64,000 nt of DNA from CAIWHR01 sp963717695. GTDB lineage: Bacteria; Pseudomonadota; Gammaproteobacteria; Burkholderiales; Casimicrobiaceae. Shown here piece by piece: positions 1 through 11,668 of this stretch (positions are counted from its first letter, which is position 1; every line of letters starts with the position of its first letter). Both the position numbers and the translations under genes were made by a program. Under the pieces are notes generated by a model that did no database searches, had not been told where the DNA came from, and saw only the letters and a list, made by a program, of their open reading frames with translations. The stretch spans positions 744,001 to 808,000 of the forward strand of contig CAVQWR010000006.1 of the NCBI GenBank assembly GCA_963717695.1, read 5' to 3'.

Positions 1-643
<643 letters not shown>

Positions 644-695
644 TTTTCAAGACTCCTTCAGACGTCGTTTCAGATTCGTGTTGCTGCGAAATCGG

Positions 696-770
<75 letters not shown>

Positions 771-930
771 TCGCAAAGCTTCGTCTTCGAGCGCCATGCT
801 TTGTTGCTCGTCGAATTCCTTGCTTGTGTACTTCTCATGTACACGGCGCTGCGGAATTCTCCTCGCGCCGCGCCTGACGCCCGAACACTCGCTTTCCGGG
901 TTGCTGCCATATTTGCCCTCGTCGATTCTC

Positions 931-1004
931 TGGAGCGGGTGAAGGGAATCGAACCCTCGTCATAAGCTTGGAAGGCTTCTGCTCTACCATTGAGCTACAC
1001 CCGC
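931..1004 (-). tRNA. tRNA-Gly (anticodon TCC)
   Basis: A 74-nt cloverleaf with acceptor arms GCGGGTG/CACCCGC, discriminator T and encoded CCA. The anticodon loop carries TCC and the T-loop TTCGATT is canonical. It is the middle gene of the tRNA-Tyr/Gly/Thr/tuf unit. The gaps on either side (160 and 168 bp) are long for a tRNA operon and show no other gene. Confidence 0.96.
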
Positions 1005-1172
1005 GTTTCAGTAGTCGGCGCTCGAAAATCGGGGTCAGTCGCGCCGGCGCATGGGGAAGGCCCGCGCATGCTGCACTGGCTTTCGGTTGGCTCCGTTGCC
1101 GGGCAGCGCGCAATGCGCCGCCGCGGGTTGCACTGATACCCGGCTCGCGATGACTGATCACTGATTCCCGAG

Positions 1173-1257
<85 letters not shown>

Positions 1258-1270
1258 GACGAAACGTGCG

Positions 1271-1299
1271 ATGTTAGCAAGTTTCATACCGTACGTCAA
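1271..1299 (-). promoter_or_regulatory. Sigma70-type promoter of the tRNA-Tyr/Gly/Thr-tuf unit
   Basis: On the minus strand TTGACG (1299-1294) is followed after exactly 17 bp by TAACAT (1276-1271), and the tRNA-Tyr 5' end lies 13 bp further on. This is a near-consensus -35/-10 pair in the right place for a strong stable-RNA promoter. Seen in sequence; activity is inferred. Confidence 0.75.
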
Positions 1300-1595
1300 A
1301 CCGTAAAAGCCCATGGTGCGGTGCGACAGCCGCCAGTCACGCTCGAGCCGGCCGGATCGGCCAACTCACTGTAAAACATGGATTTTAGCCCTAAACTCCC
1401 CTTCGCGACCAGTGCGCCAATCCGGAAAAACGCGGCGCCGCCCCATCCGCCGCGCTTCCCCGACCCGTTTTAGCTAAACTCGCTCCCTTGGCCGGGTGCA
1501 TCGCGCCCCGTTTGATGTGTTTCCTGGGCCGAAGGCCAAATCGGTGCGCCCCGTGGCGCGCATTTCCCCGAACATTCGACGTTGACTCCCCGACC
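1300..1595. other. Intergenic region between the tRNA promoter and the GMC oxidoreductase
   Basis: With 1258-1299 this makes a 338-bp gap between divergent transcription units. It is GC-rich with one AT-richer island around 1370-1395 and another around 1468-1480 (TTTTAGCTAAACT) that could hold the promoter of the downstream gene. No convincing -35/-10 pair, operator or small gene was found. Confidence 0.4.
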
Positions 1596-3200
1596 ATGAA
1601 TACCGAATGGGATTACGTCATCGCCGGCGGGGGGACCGCGGGCTGCGTGCTCGCGAACCGGCTTTCCGCCGACGGCCGCCATTCGGTGCTGCTGCTCGAA
1701 GCGGGTCCGCGCGACGCCTACCCGTGGATCCACGTCCCGATCGGCTACGCGAAGACCATGTTCCATCCCGTCTACAACTGGCAGTTCAGGACCGAGCCCG
1801 AGCCCGGCATGAACGGTCGCGAGATCTACTGGCCCTCGGGGCGGACGCTGGGCGGCTCGAGCGCGATCAACGGCCTCATCTACATCCGCGGCCATCGCGC
1901 CGACTACGACCACTGGGCGTCGCTCGGCAATGCCGGCTGGAGCTACGCCGACGTTCTCCCCTACTTCCGCAAGCTGGAGCACAACGTGCGCGGCGCATCG
2001 GAATGGCATGGGGCCGACGGCCCGCTCTGGGCGTCCGACATCCGCGCGGAGCACGAGCTCGTCGAGGCGTGGATCGGGGCCGCAAGCGAGCTCGGCATTC
2101 CGCGCAACGACGACTTCAACGGTGCGACGCAGGAAGGGGCGGGCTACTACCAGCTGACGACGCGACACGGGTTTCGCTGCTCCACCGCGGTGGCCTATCT
2201 GCGGCCGGCGCGCGCGCGCAGCAATCTTTCGGTCGAGACCAATGCACGAGCGCTCCGCGTCGTCGTCGCGGGCGGGCAGGCACGCGGCGTCGTGTTCCGC
2301 CAGGGCGGCCGGGAGCGGACGGCGAGCGCGCGGCGCGAAGTGATCGTCGCCGCCGGTGCGATGCAGTCGCCGCAGCTGCTGCAGCTCTCGGGCATCGGGC
2401 CGCCGGACGTGCTGCGCGGCCTCGGCATACCGGTCGCGCATGCGCTCGATGGCGTCGGCGAGAACCTGCAGGACCACCTGCAGGTGCGCACGATCTTCCG
2501 CTGCACGAAGCCGATCACGACCAATGACACGCTGAAATCGTGGTGGCGGACAATGGCGATGGGCGCGCGCTACGTGCTGACGCGCACGGGTCCGATGGCG
2601 ATCGGCATCAACCAGGGCGGCATGTTCGCCCGTACCGATCCGTCGCTCTCGCGCCCCGACGTCCAGTTCCACCTCGCCACGCTCTCGTCCGACATGGCGG
2701 GCTCGCCGGTGCACACGTTTTCCGGGTTCACGATGTCGGTGTGCCAGCTGCGGCCGGAATCGCGCGGCACCGTCCGCGCAAAGTCGCCGGATCCGCAGGC
2801 GGCGCCGGCGCTGCAGCCCCGCTACCTGTCGACGCCGCGTGATTGCGCGACCGTCGTCGCCGGCATCCGTCTCGCGCGGCGCCTCGCGACCACGCGCGCG
2901 CTCTCACCCTACGTGGCCGGCGAATATCTGCCCGGCGCGGACGCGACGACCGACGACGAGATCCTCGCCTTTGCCCGCAACAAGGGGGCGACGATCTTCC
3001 ATCCGGCAGGCACGTGCAAGATGGGCCCTGCGTCGGATCCGCTCGCCGTCGTCGATGCGGCGCTGCGCGTGCACGGCATTGCGCGACTGCGCGTCGTCGA
3101 CTGCAGCGTGATGCCGACCATCGTATCCGGCAACACCAATGCGCCGGTGATCATGATCGCCGAGAAGGCGAGCGACATGATCCTCAATGACGTCCGCTAG
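1596..3200 (+). CDS. GMC-family FAD-dependent oxidoreductase (choline/alcohol dehydrogenase-like)
   Basis: A 534-residue flavoprotein of the glucose-methanol-choline family, which oxidises primary alcohols to aldehydes with FAD. Seen: the N-terminal dinucleotide-binding motif AGGGTAG (about residues 9-15), GMC signature 1 around GRTLGGSSAINGLIYIRGH (residues 90-110), signature 2 GAMQSPQLLQLSGIG (about 257-271), and the C-terminal catalytic region HPAGTCKMG followed by NTNAPVIMIAEKA. Length and all motifs fit a complete enzyme. I chose the ATG just before the conserved N-terminus; the frame stays open upstream but that part is not family-like. The alcohol substrate cannot be told. An oxidoreductase of a different family follows 64 bp downstream on the same strand, so the two may form an alcohol-oxidising pair. 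Confidence 0.88.
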   Translation: MNTEWDYVIAGGGTAGCVLANRLSADGRHSVLLLEAGPRDAYPWIHVPIGYAKTMFHPVYNWQFRTEPEPGMNGREIYWPSGRTLGGSSAINGLIYIRGHRADYDHWASLGNAGWSYADVLPYFRKLEHNVRGASEWHGADGPLWASDIRAEHELVEAWIGAASELGIPRNDDFNGATQEGAGYYQLTTRHGFRCSTAVAYLRPARARSNLSVETNARALRVVVAGGQARGVVFRQGGRERTASARREVIVAAGAMQSPQLLQLSGIGPPDVLRGLGIPVAHALDGVGENLQDHLQVRTIFRCTKPITTNDTLKSWWRTMAMGARYVLTRTGPMAIGINQGGMFARTDPSLSRPDVQFHLATLSSDMAGSPVHTFSGFTMSVCQLRPESRGTVRAKSPDPQAAPALQPRYLSTPRDCATVVAGIRLARRLATTRALSPYVAGEYLPGADATTDDEILAFARNKGATIFHPAGTCKMGPASDPLAVVDAALRVHGIARLRVVDCSVMPTIVSGNTNAPVIMIAEKASDMILNDVR

Positions 3201-3264
3201 TCACCCGATCTCACGCTTGACGATGCACCGCGGCGGTTGATCGCCAGACATTTCCGGAGGCTCC

Positions 3265-4565
<1,301 letters not shown>

Positions 4566-4575
<10 letters not shown>

Positions 4576-5907
4576 ACGCCGGCGCCTCGCGCCGCGCCTT
4601 CGGACTCCGCGACGCGCCGCACGCGCTTCGCGGGAAGGCGCGCGGTGAACGTGCTGCCGCGCGCGATCTCGCTCATCACGTCGAGCTCCGCCTGGTGGCG
4701 CAGCAGCACGTGCTTCACGATCGCGAGGCCGAGGCCCGTCCCGCCGCTCGCGCGGGAACGGCTGCGGTCGACGCGGTAGAAGCGCTCGGTGAGCCGCGGC
4801 ACGTGCTCGGCCGCGATGCCGATGCCCGTGTCCTCGACCGCGAATTCGCCGGTGCCGTCCTCGCGCCACCTGCCAGTGCAGCGTGATCGTGCCGCCGTCG
4901 GGCGTGTAGCGGATGGCGTTGCTGATCAGGTTGCCGAACGCGCTCGCAAGCTCGTCGCGGCTGCCCGTCACCATCGCCGCATCGCCGATGTCGAGCGCGA
5001 TCGTGTGCCTTCCGGACGAGAGCGCCTTCGCATCCGCCGACAGCGCAAGCAGCAGCGGCACGATCGCGAACGGCGCGTCGGCGAGCGGATTCTGCTCGCT
5101 CTCGAGCGAGGACAGCGTCAGGAGGTCGTCGACCAGGCGCTGCATGTTGCGCGCCTGCTCCTGCATGAGCTGCAGGTAGCGGCGCCGCTGATGCGGCTCG
5201 AGCTCCAAGTCCTGCAGCGTCTCGACGAAACCGGTGACGACCGTGAGCGGCGTCTTCAGCTCGTGCGAGACGTTGGCGATGAAGTCGCGGCGCATCCGCG
5301 CGACCGCCTCGAGCCGGGAAATGTCGCGGCTGATGAGCAGCTTTTCCTCGATGCCGAACGGCACGATCTGCACCGAGAGCGTCGCACCCGGCTCGCGCTG
5401 CGAGTCGAAGACGACAGGCTCGCTGTAGTGCTCCGAGTCGACGTAGCGGACCAGCACCGGCTGGCGCGCGAGGTTGGCGAGCGCCGCGCCGACGTCGCGC
5501 GGCAGGTCGAGGCCGAGGTGCACCTGCGCGCGCTGGTTCGCCCATTGCACGCGGTTCGCGGAATCCATGATCAGCATGCCGTCCGGCAGCGCCTCGGCGG
5601 CGCGGCGAAAACGCTCGATCGTTGCCGCGAGATCCGCCTGATGCAGCTGGCGCGCGCGGACGCGGCGGTAGAGCGCCGCCATCGGCTCGCGCCAGCTCGC
5701 GAGCCCCTCGGGCGCGTCGACGTCCTGCGGATCGGACGCCCAGCGCTCGAGACGCGCGAGCTGCCAGACGTGGAATGCGACGATCGCGCCGGCGCCCACC
5801 GCGAGCACCGCGATGGCCGCACCGGCACCGAATGCAAATGCCGCGACGGCGGTCAGCAGGGCGACCACCGTGGGTGCGGCAAGCCCTCGCAGGACGACGG
5901 GACTCAT
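4566..5907 (-). CDS. phoR: Phosphate regulon sensor histidine kinase PhoR (one frameshift)
   Basis: Membrane-anchored kinase that phosphorylates PhoB when phosphate is scarce. Seen: two hydrophobic N-terminal segments (about residues 8-45), a PAS-like domain (about 95-190), the HisKA motif NVSHELKTPL with the phospho-accepting His, and the ATPase N-box NLISNAIRYTPDGG. After TITLHWQV the frame breaks near 4869. The correct continuation in the next frame carries DTGIGIA, the F-box region and the G2 box GGTGLGLAIVKHV, ending at 4566. The break is one extra base and is probably a sequence error. The gene starts 19 bp after phoB in the pst-pho operon. About 447 residues after correction, normal for PhoR. 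Confidence 0.92.
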
Positions 5908-5926
5908 CGACTTGCGTCGGACGCGC

Positions 5927-6616
5927 TCAGCGCGGAACCGCCAGTCGGTAGCCGGTGCCGCGCACCGTCTCGATCAGCCGGTCGTGGCCGAAGGGTTCGA
6001 GCGCGAGGCGCAGCCGGCGGATGTGGACGTCGACCGTGCGCTCCTCGATGTAGACTTGATCGCCCCACACGTGATCGAGGAGCTGCGCCCGCGTGTGCAC
6101 GCGCTCCGGCCGCGCGAGGAAGAAGCGCAACAGGCGGAATTCGGTGGGTCCGACGGGAACCGTCTGCCCCGATGCCGTCACGCGGTGCGTCGAGGGGTCG
6201 AGCTTCAGCGTCCCGGCCTCGAGCATCTCCTGCGCCGCCTCGGGCGCGCGCCGGCGCAGCACGGCCTTGATGCGCGCCTTGAGCTCCCGCGGCGAAAACG
6301 GCTTGGTCACGTAGTCGTCAACCCACGATTCGAGTCCGGCGACCTTGTCGGCCTCCTCGGCGCGGGCCGTCACCATGATGATCGGCAGCTCGCGCGTGCG
6401 CGGCTCGGCGCGAAGCGATCGCGCGAGCGCGATTCCGGACTGTCCCGGCAGCATCCAGTCGAGCAGCACGAGATCGGGAAGCGTCTCGTTCAGGCGCATC
6501 TGCGCGGTCTCGGCGTCCGGCGCGCCGTCGACCGTGTATCCGGCGTCCTCGAGATTGACGCGAATGAGCTCCAGTATCGCGGGCTCGTCCTCGACGACGA
6601 GTATCGTCGGCGTCAC
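5927..6616 (-). CDS. phoB: Phosphate regulon response regulator PhoB
   Basis: A 229-residue OmpR-type transcription factor, the usual PhoB length. The receiver domain has the acidic pocket (VVEDEP), phospho-acceptor Asp in LVLLDWMLPGQSG and conserved Lys in VTKPFSP. The C-terminal winged helix contains GPTEFRLLRFFL and the recognition-helix region RTVDVHIRRLRLAL. The start is a GTG at 6616 with a GGGGGC stretch just upstream; the frame is open further upstream but there it covers the intergenic repeat and is not coding. PhoB would bind the PHO box found upstream of pstS in this window. Confidence 0.95.
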   Translation of the reverse strand: MTPTILVVEDEPAILELIRVNLEDAGYTVDGAPDAETAQMRLNETLPDLVLLDWMLPGQSGIALARSLRAEPRTRELPIIMVTARAEEADKVAGLESWVDDYVTKPFSPRELKARIKAVLRRRAPEAAQEMLEAGTLKLDPSTHRVTASGQTVPVGPTEFRLLRFFLARPERVHTRAQLLDHVWGDQVYIEERTVDVHIRRLRLALEPFGHDRLIETVRGTGYRLAVPR

Positions 6617-6661
6617 ACTGCCCCCACGCTTGCGGCTGACGCCGCTGCGCTGCCCCCAGAG

Positions 6662-6730
6662 GGACACCGGTGCGAGCAGGGCGCAGCCAAGGCCCGAAGG
6701 GCGCGTCTGCGAGCGCGGGTGGCGGCCGAC
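6662..6730 (+). repeat. Dispersed 69-bp repeat, copy A (phoU-phoB gap)
   Basis: This stretch aligns without gaps to 22103-22171, with 59 of 69 positions identical by direct comparison. It contains two small inverted repeats: GGC-GCA-GCC and GCCC-GAA-GGGC. The second stem has different bases from copy B but is still paired. It lies in the 187-bp gap between phoU and phoB. Sequence similarity fades beyond about 6773, where GAGGCCGCGC is again shared. Function unknown; see findings. Confidence 0.8.
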
Positions 6731-6803
6731 CCTGCGACATTGCGAATCCAGCACGACCTCGCGGAGGCCGCGCAATTCGCGACTCGGGACGGCCCTTCGG
6801 CGC

Positions 6804-7511
6804 TCATTCGTCGGAGACCTCCGCACGGATTTCCTGCGCTGACGCGTGGCGCACGTCCTTGCCCCGGACCACCTGAACCACGGCCTCGGCGACGTTCTTG
6901 GCGTGATCGCCGATCCGCTCGATCGACTTCGCGATGAACACGATCTCGAGCGCGTGCGAGATGGTCCGCGGATCCTCCATCATGTAGCTGATCAGCTGGC
7001 GCAGGATCGAATGGAAAGCCGCGTCGATCTCCTCGTCGCGGTCGATCACCTCGGCGGCCGCCGTGACGTCGAGCCGCGCGAACGCGTCGAGCGCCATCTG
7101 CAGCATCGTGAGCGCGTGCTCCGCGGCGTGCATCACGTCGTGGTAGCGCACTTCGGTGAGGCGGTCGGAGCCATGCGTCTCCGCCGCCTTGTACGCGACC
7201 TTCTTCACCTCGTCGGCCATGCGCTCGAGATCGTTGACGATCTTGGTGATGGTCAGGATCATCCTGAGGTCGATCGCCGTCGGCTGGCGCTTGGCGATGA
7301 TCTGGCTGCATTGCTGGTCGAGCGCGACCTGCATCTGGTTGATTTCCTGCTCCGCCGCGCCGACCCGATCGATCGCGTCGTCGCTCTCGTCCTGGGCGAG
7401 CACGATGATCGCACGGCCCAGCTGGTCCTCGACGAGGCCGCCCATGGTGAGGACGCCGGTGCGGATCGCCTCCATCTCGGCGTCGAACTGCTTGTGCGTG
7501 TGTTCGTTCAT
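6804..7511 (-). CDS. phoU: Phosphate signalling complex protein PhoU
   Basis: A 235-residue all-helical protein with the two PhoU repeats (about residues 15-105 and 120-205), including the metal-binding type motifs DLERMADE and SIERIGDHAKNVAE. PhoU links the PstSCAB transporter to PhoR and keeps the kinase inactive when phosphate is plentiful. Length and both repeats are normal. It lies 28 bp after pstB and is followed by a 187-bp gap with a dispersed repeat before phoB. Confidence 0.95.
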   Translation of the reverse strand: MNEHTHKQFDAEMEAIRTGVLTMGGLVEDQLGRAIIVLAQDESDDAIDRVGAAEQEINQMQVALDQQCSQIIAKRQPTAIDLRMILTITKIVNDLERMADEVKKVAYKAAETHGSDRLTEVRYHDVMHAAEHALTMLQMALDAFARLDVTAAAEVIDRDEEIDAAFHSILRQLISYMMEDPRTISHALEIVFIAKSIERIGDHAKNVAEAVVQVVRGKDVRHASAQEIRAEVSDE

Positions 7512-7539
7512 GTTCAGTCTCGATTGCGCGGATATGGGA

Positions 7540-8359
7540 TCAGCCGAAGCGCCCGGTGATGTAATCCTCGGTCTCCTTGCGGCGCGGCTTCAGGAAGATC
7601 GTGTCGGTCGCGTCGAATTCGATCAGCTCGCCGAGGTACATGTAGGCAGTGTAGTCCGATACCCGTGCCGCCTGCTGCATGTTGTGGGTCACGATCGCGA
7701 TCGTGTACTCCTCCTTCAGCTCGGAGATGAGCTCCTCGATCTTGGCCGTCGAGATGGGGTCGAGCGCCGACGTGGGCTCGTCGAGCAGCAGCACCTCCGG
7801 CTTCACCGCGACCGCGCGCGCGATGCACAGCCGCTGCTGCTGGCCGCCCGAGAGCGCCATCCCGCTCTGCTTCAGCTTGTCCTTCGCCTCTCCCCACATC
7901 GCCGCCTTGGTGAGCGCCCATTCGACGCGCTCGTCCATCTGCCGCGGCGAGAGCTGCTCGTAGAGCCTCACGCCGAAGGCGATGTTGTCGTAGATCGACA
8001 TCGGGAACGGCGTCGGCTTCTGGAACACCATGCCGACCTTCGCGCGCAGCAGGTTGATGTCGACGCCGGGGGCGAGGATATTCTCCCCGTCCAGCATGAT
8101 CTCCCCTTCCGCGCGCTGGCCGGGATAGAGCGAATACATCCGGTTCAGCGTGCGCAGCAGCGTCGACTTCCCGCAGCCCGACGGGCCGATGAACGCGGTG
8201 ACCCGACCTTCGGCGACGTCGAGGTTGACGTCCTTCAGCGCGTGGAACTGGCCGTAGATAGAAATCGAGCTTGCGGATCGACATCTTCGGCGGCAATGCG
8301 GGGGCCGGCGTGGGTTCCGCGGGCGGCGCGACGGGGGTGGAGAACCGAGCGTGATCCAT
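7540..8359 (-). CDS. pstB: Phosphate ABC transporter ATP-binding protein PstB (one frameshift)
   Basis: ATPase of the high-affinity phosphate importer. Seen: Walker A GPSGCGKST, Q-loop KVGMVFQKPTPFPMSI, signature LSGGQQQRLCIARA, Walker B LLLDEPTSALD and H-loop THNMQQA, ending ITGRFG as typical for PstB. The first residues (MDHARFSTP...IRKLDFY) lie in another frame and join the rest at KLDFY/YGQFHALK. One extra T near 8262 breaks the frame and is most likely a sequence error. About 272 residues after correction. It follows pstA by 63 bp. Confidence 0.94.
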
Positions 8360-8422
8360 GGGCTTTTCTTGATGTGGGCCTGACGTCGCGGTGGCGGCGC
8401 TGCGATTCGTTGGCATGGGCGG

Positions 8423-9292
8423 TCAGCGGGTTCCGCGCTGCCGGAACACGGAGCGCGCAAGGATGTTGATCACGAGCACGGTCAGCGTGATGAGCAGCGC
8501 GCCGCCCCAGGCGAGCGTCTTCCAGTCGTCGAACGGGCTCATCGCGTACTGGAAGATCACGACGGGGAGGTTCGCCATCGGCGCGTTCATGTCGGAGCTC
8601 CAGAACTGGTTGTTGAGCGCGGTGAAGAGCAGCGGCGCCGTTTCGCCGGACATCCGCGCGACGGCGAGCAGGACGCCCGTGATGACGCCCGCGCGGACCG
8701 CGCGCAGGGTCACCATCAGGATCACCTTCCACATCGGCGCGCCCAGCGCGATCGCCGCCTCGCGCAGGCTGGCGGGCACGAGGTGCAGCATGTTCTCCGT
8801 GGTGCGCACGACGACGGGAATCGCGATCAGCGCGAGCGCGACGCTGCCCGCCCACCCCGAGAAGTGGCCGACCTGCGCGACGTAGACCGTATAGACGAAA
8901 AGCCCCAGCACGATCGACGGTGCCGACAGCAGGATGTCGTTGATGAAGCGCGTCAGCGGCGCAACCCAGCCGCGCTTGCCGTATTCCGCAAGATAGATGC
9001 CGGCGAGGATGCCGATGGGCGTGCTGATGAGCGTGGCCACGAGCACGATGACGACGCTGCCGTAGATCGCGTTGAGCAGGCCGCCCGCCGACCCGGGCGG
9101 CGGCGTCATCTGCGTGAAGAGCGCCGGCGACAGCGCCTCGAAGCCCTTCTCGAACAGCACGAACAGGATCCAGAGCAGGAAGACCATCCCGAACGACATC
9201 GCGAGGAGCGACATCACGAGATTGAACCGGTTGACGAAAAGCCGCCGGCGATAGAGCCCGCTCCGCCTTGCCGCTGCGATCGGCGCGCGCAT
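8423..9292 (-). CDS. pstA: Phosphate ABC transporter permease PstA
   Basis: A 289-residue inner-membrane permease with six predicted hydrophobic segments and the ABC-permease EAA-type loop (about SLREAAIALGAPMWKVILMV) that contacts PstB. Start ATG at 9292 overlaps the pstC stop (TGATG), indicating translational coupling. Because of an extra base near 9338 the end of pstC reads straight into this gene, giving an artificial fusion if annotated naively; the true start is MRAPIAAARR. Confidence 0.93.
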   Translation of the reverse strand: MRAPIAAARRSGLYRRRLFVNRFNLVMSLLAMSFGMVFLLWILFVLFEKGFEALSPALFTQMTPPPGSAGGLLNAIYGSVVIVLVATLISTPIGILAGIYLAEYGKRGWVAPLTRFINDILLSAPSIVLGLFVYTVYVAQVGHFSGWAGSVALALIAIPVVVRTTENMLHLVPASLREAAIALGAPMWKVILMVTLRAVRAGVITGVLLAVARMSGETAPLLFTALNNQFWSSDMNAPMANLPVVIFQYAMSPFDDWKTLAWGGALLITLTVLVINILARSVFRQRGTR

Positions 9293-10330
9293 CAGGTCGC
9301 CTTCCCTTCGCCCTTGGCGAGCTGCGCGATCAGCATCCGCGAGCAGCGCGAGAACGATGAACGTCAGCAGGAACAGCACGAGCCCGAGCGAGATGAGCGA
9401 CGCGCGGTGCACCGGATCGGCCGCCTCGTTGAACTCGTTGGCGAGCGCCGAGGCGATCGAGTTGCCGGGCTCGAACAGCGACGGGCTGATCCGGTAGGCA
9501 TTGCCGATGACGAAGGTCACCGCCATCGTCTCGCCCAGCGCGCGTCCCAGCCCCAGCATGATGCCGCCGATGACGCCGACCTTGGTGTAGGGCAGCACGA
9601 CGTTGCGCACGACCTCCCACGTCGTGCAGCCGATGCCGTACGCGGACTCCTTCAGCACCGGCGGCACGATCTCGAACACGTCGCGCATCACCGACGAGAT
9701 GAACGGAATGATCATCACCGACAGGATGACGCCCGCCGACAGGATGCCGATGCCGTTCGGCGCGCCCTGGAACAGCGGGCCGACGAGCGGGACGCTGGCC
9801 GATGGTCTGCGTCAGCAGCGGCTGCACGTAGTCGCCGAAGAGCGGCGCGAAGATGAAGAGGCCCCACATGCCGTAGATGATCGACGGGATCGCCGCGAGC
9901 AGCTCGACGGCGGTGCCGAGCGGACGCTTCAGGATCGGCGGGCACATCTCGGTGAGGAAGAGCGCGATGCCGAAGCTCACCGGCACGCCGATCGACGAGC
10001 GCGATCGCGGAGGTCATCAGCGTTCCGTAGATCGGCGCGAGGCCGCCGAACTCGCTCTTGACCGGGTTCCAGACGTTCGTGAAGAAGAACCCGGGACCGA
10101 ACTTCTGCAGCGCCGGCGCCGCCGAGATCGCGAGCGCAGCCAGGATGCCCGCGAGGAGCAGCAGCACGAACAGCGCGAAGAACAGCGTGACGTGCTCGAA
10201 GAGCCAGTCCTGCCGCCGACCGGCATCGTGCTTCGGACGGGGAGGCTCTGACGTTCGGCACGTCCTGCGCGGGCGCTTCGAGGTTCACCGGACGGTGCGG
10301 GAGCGTGGCTGTGGCCGAACTGTCCGGCAT
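9292..10330 (-). CDS. pstC: Phosphate ABC transporter permease PstC (four frameshifts)
   Basis: Partner permease of PstA. The protein must be assembled from five frame segments: start MPDSSATATLPHRPV, then a first membrane helix LLLLAGILAALAISAAPALQ, the conserved FGPGFFFTNVWNP, GIALFLTEMCPP, IPSIIYGMWGLFIFAP, the EAA loop KESAYGIGCTTWEVV, and GRALGETMAVTFVIGN. Breaks are near 10238, 9995, 9798 and 9338. Each is repaired by removing one base, so sequence error is much more likely than decay. About 345 residues after correction. It starts 128 bp after pstS; the stop overlaps the pstA start. Confidence 0.92.
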
Positions 10331-10458
10331 CTTAACCTCTTCGATTGCCGCGAGCGCGCCGCGGCCTTGACGCGGCGTCAAGGTCGCTGCGCGCGGGCGC
10401 ATCGGGTCTGCGCGGAACGCGCAGCCAGCGCACCTGCGCCGGCCGCGTGCCGCGTCGA

Positions 10459-11499
10459 CTACCAGAGCGCCTTGCCCGCACGGATCCTTGATCTGGGCCT
10501 TCCACGAATCCTCGATCTGGGCGACCAGGGCCGCGGGCAGCGGAACGTAGTCGAGCTCGTCCGCCATCTTCTGGCCGTTCTTGAACGCCCAGTCGAAGAA
10601 CTTCAGCACCTCTGCGCGCGTTCTGCGGCTTGTCCTGCTTGACGTGCATCAGGATGAAGGACGTCGCGGCGATCGGCCAGGAATTCTTGCCCGGCGAATT
10701 GGTGATGATCTGATAGTAGCCGGGCGCGTTCTTCCAGTCGGCGTATGCCGCCGCGGCCTGGAACGTGTCGTTGTCGGGCTTCGGATACTGGCCTTCCTTG
10801 TTCTGAACCAGCGCGTAGGTCATGTTGTTCTTCTTCGCGTACGCGTATTCGACGTAGCCGATCGAGCCCTTGATCCGCTGCACGTATGCCGCCACGCCCT
10901 CGTTGCCCTTGCCGCCGACGCCTTCAGGCCATGCGACGGCCGTGGCCGAGCCGACCTTGTCCTTCCATTCGGGGCTGACCTTCGACAGGTAATCGGTCCA
11001 GTTGAACGTGGTTCCCGATCCATCGGAGCGGCGGACCACCGTGATGGGATCGGCTGGCAGCTTGACGCCGGGATTGAGGTCGGCGATCGCCTTGTCGTTC
11101 CACGACTTGATCTTGCCGAGGTAGATGTCGGCGAGCACCGGGCCGGTGAACTTGAGACGCGCCGGGCGCAATGCCCTCGAGGTTCACCACCGGAACGATG
11201 CCGCCGATGATCGCCGGGAACTGCATGAGCCCCGCGGCCTGGAGGTCTTCGGGCTTCAGAGGAGCGTCGGACGCGCCGAAGTCGACCGTCTTCGCCTTGA
11301 TCTGCGCGATGCCGCCGCCCGAGCCGATCGACTGGTAGTTCATGCCGACGCCGGCCTTCGCCTTGTAGGCCTCGGCCCACTTGGCGTAGATCGGGTACGG
11401 AAACGTGGCGCCGGCGCCGGTGATGTCGACGGCGAGTGCCGGGGTAATGCCGAACGCGAATGTCGCGGCGGCGATGAAGCTCGTGGTGAGGTGGCGCAT
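10459..11499 (-). CDS. pstS: Phosphate-binding periplasmic protein PstS (three frameshifts)
   Basis: Periplasmic receptor of the high-affinity phosphate transporter. Seen: a signal peptide of about 23 residues (MRHLTTSFIAAATFAFGITPALA), phosphate-site motifs GAGATFPYP and RRSDGSGTTFNWTDYL, and the C-terminal DWAFKNGQKMADELDYVPLP. The frame breaks near 11163, 10617 and 10478. In each case one surplus base is seen, and removal restores family sequence (GIAPG-LKFTGPVLADIYLG, QNA-AEVLKFFDW, DPCGKALW-stop). About 346 residues corrected. A triple PHO box lies about 50 bp upstream, so it is expected to be PhoB-activated. Confidence 0.93.
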
Positions 11500-11550
11500 T
11501 GCTTGGATCCCCGTTGTCGAATTTGACCCGGTGGATTGTCACAGTGCAGC

Positions 11551-11579
11551 GTGACAGTGGCGTGACAGCGCCGTGACGG
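11551..11579 (-). promoter_or_regulatory. PHO box (three 11-bp direct repeats) of the pst operon
   Basis: On the minus strand CCGTCAC, CTGTCAC and CTGTCAC follow each other at exactly 11-bp intervals (plus-strand positions 11573, 11562 and 11551). This matches the PhoB site pattern of 7-bp CTGTCAT-like half-sites spaced by 4 bp. A -10-like GACAAT (11540-11535) lies about one turn downstream with no good -35, as expected for a PhoB-activated promoter. The pstS start codon is 36 bp further. Confidence 0.85.
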
Positions 11580-11668
11580 AATGGTCACAATTGCGTTTCG
11601 GCAATAAAACCGCCATTCATTCAGGGTGTTGCGCCCCGCCAGCAGCGCGGCGCAGGCACGCCGCTGGC

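Noticed and set aside
8423..9718. A single 431-residue PstC-PstA fusion protein
   Set aside because: The fusion is produced by one extra base near 9338; correcting it restores the pstC end and an overlapping TGATG with a proper pstA start.
9292..11499. Decayed pstS and pstC pseudogenes
   Set aside because: All seven breaks are single-base insertions with otherwise conserved sequence and intact neighbours, the same error type found in essential genes of the window.
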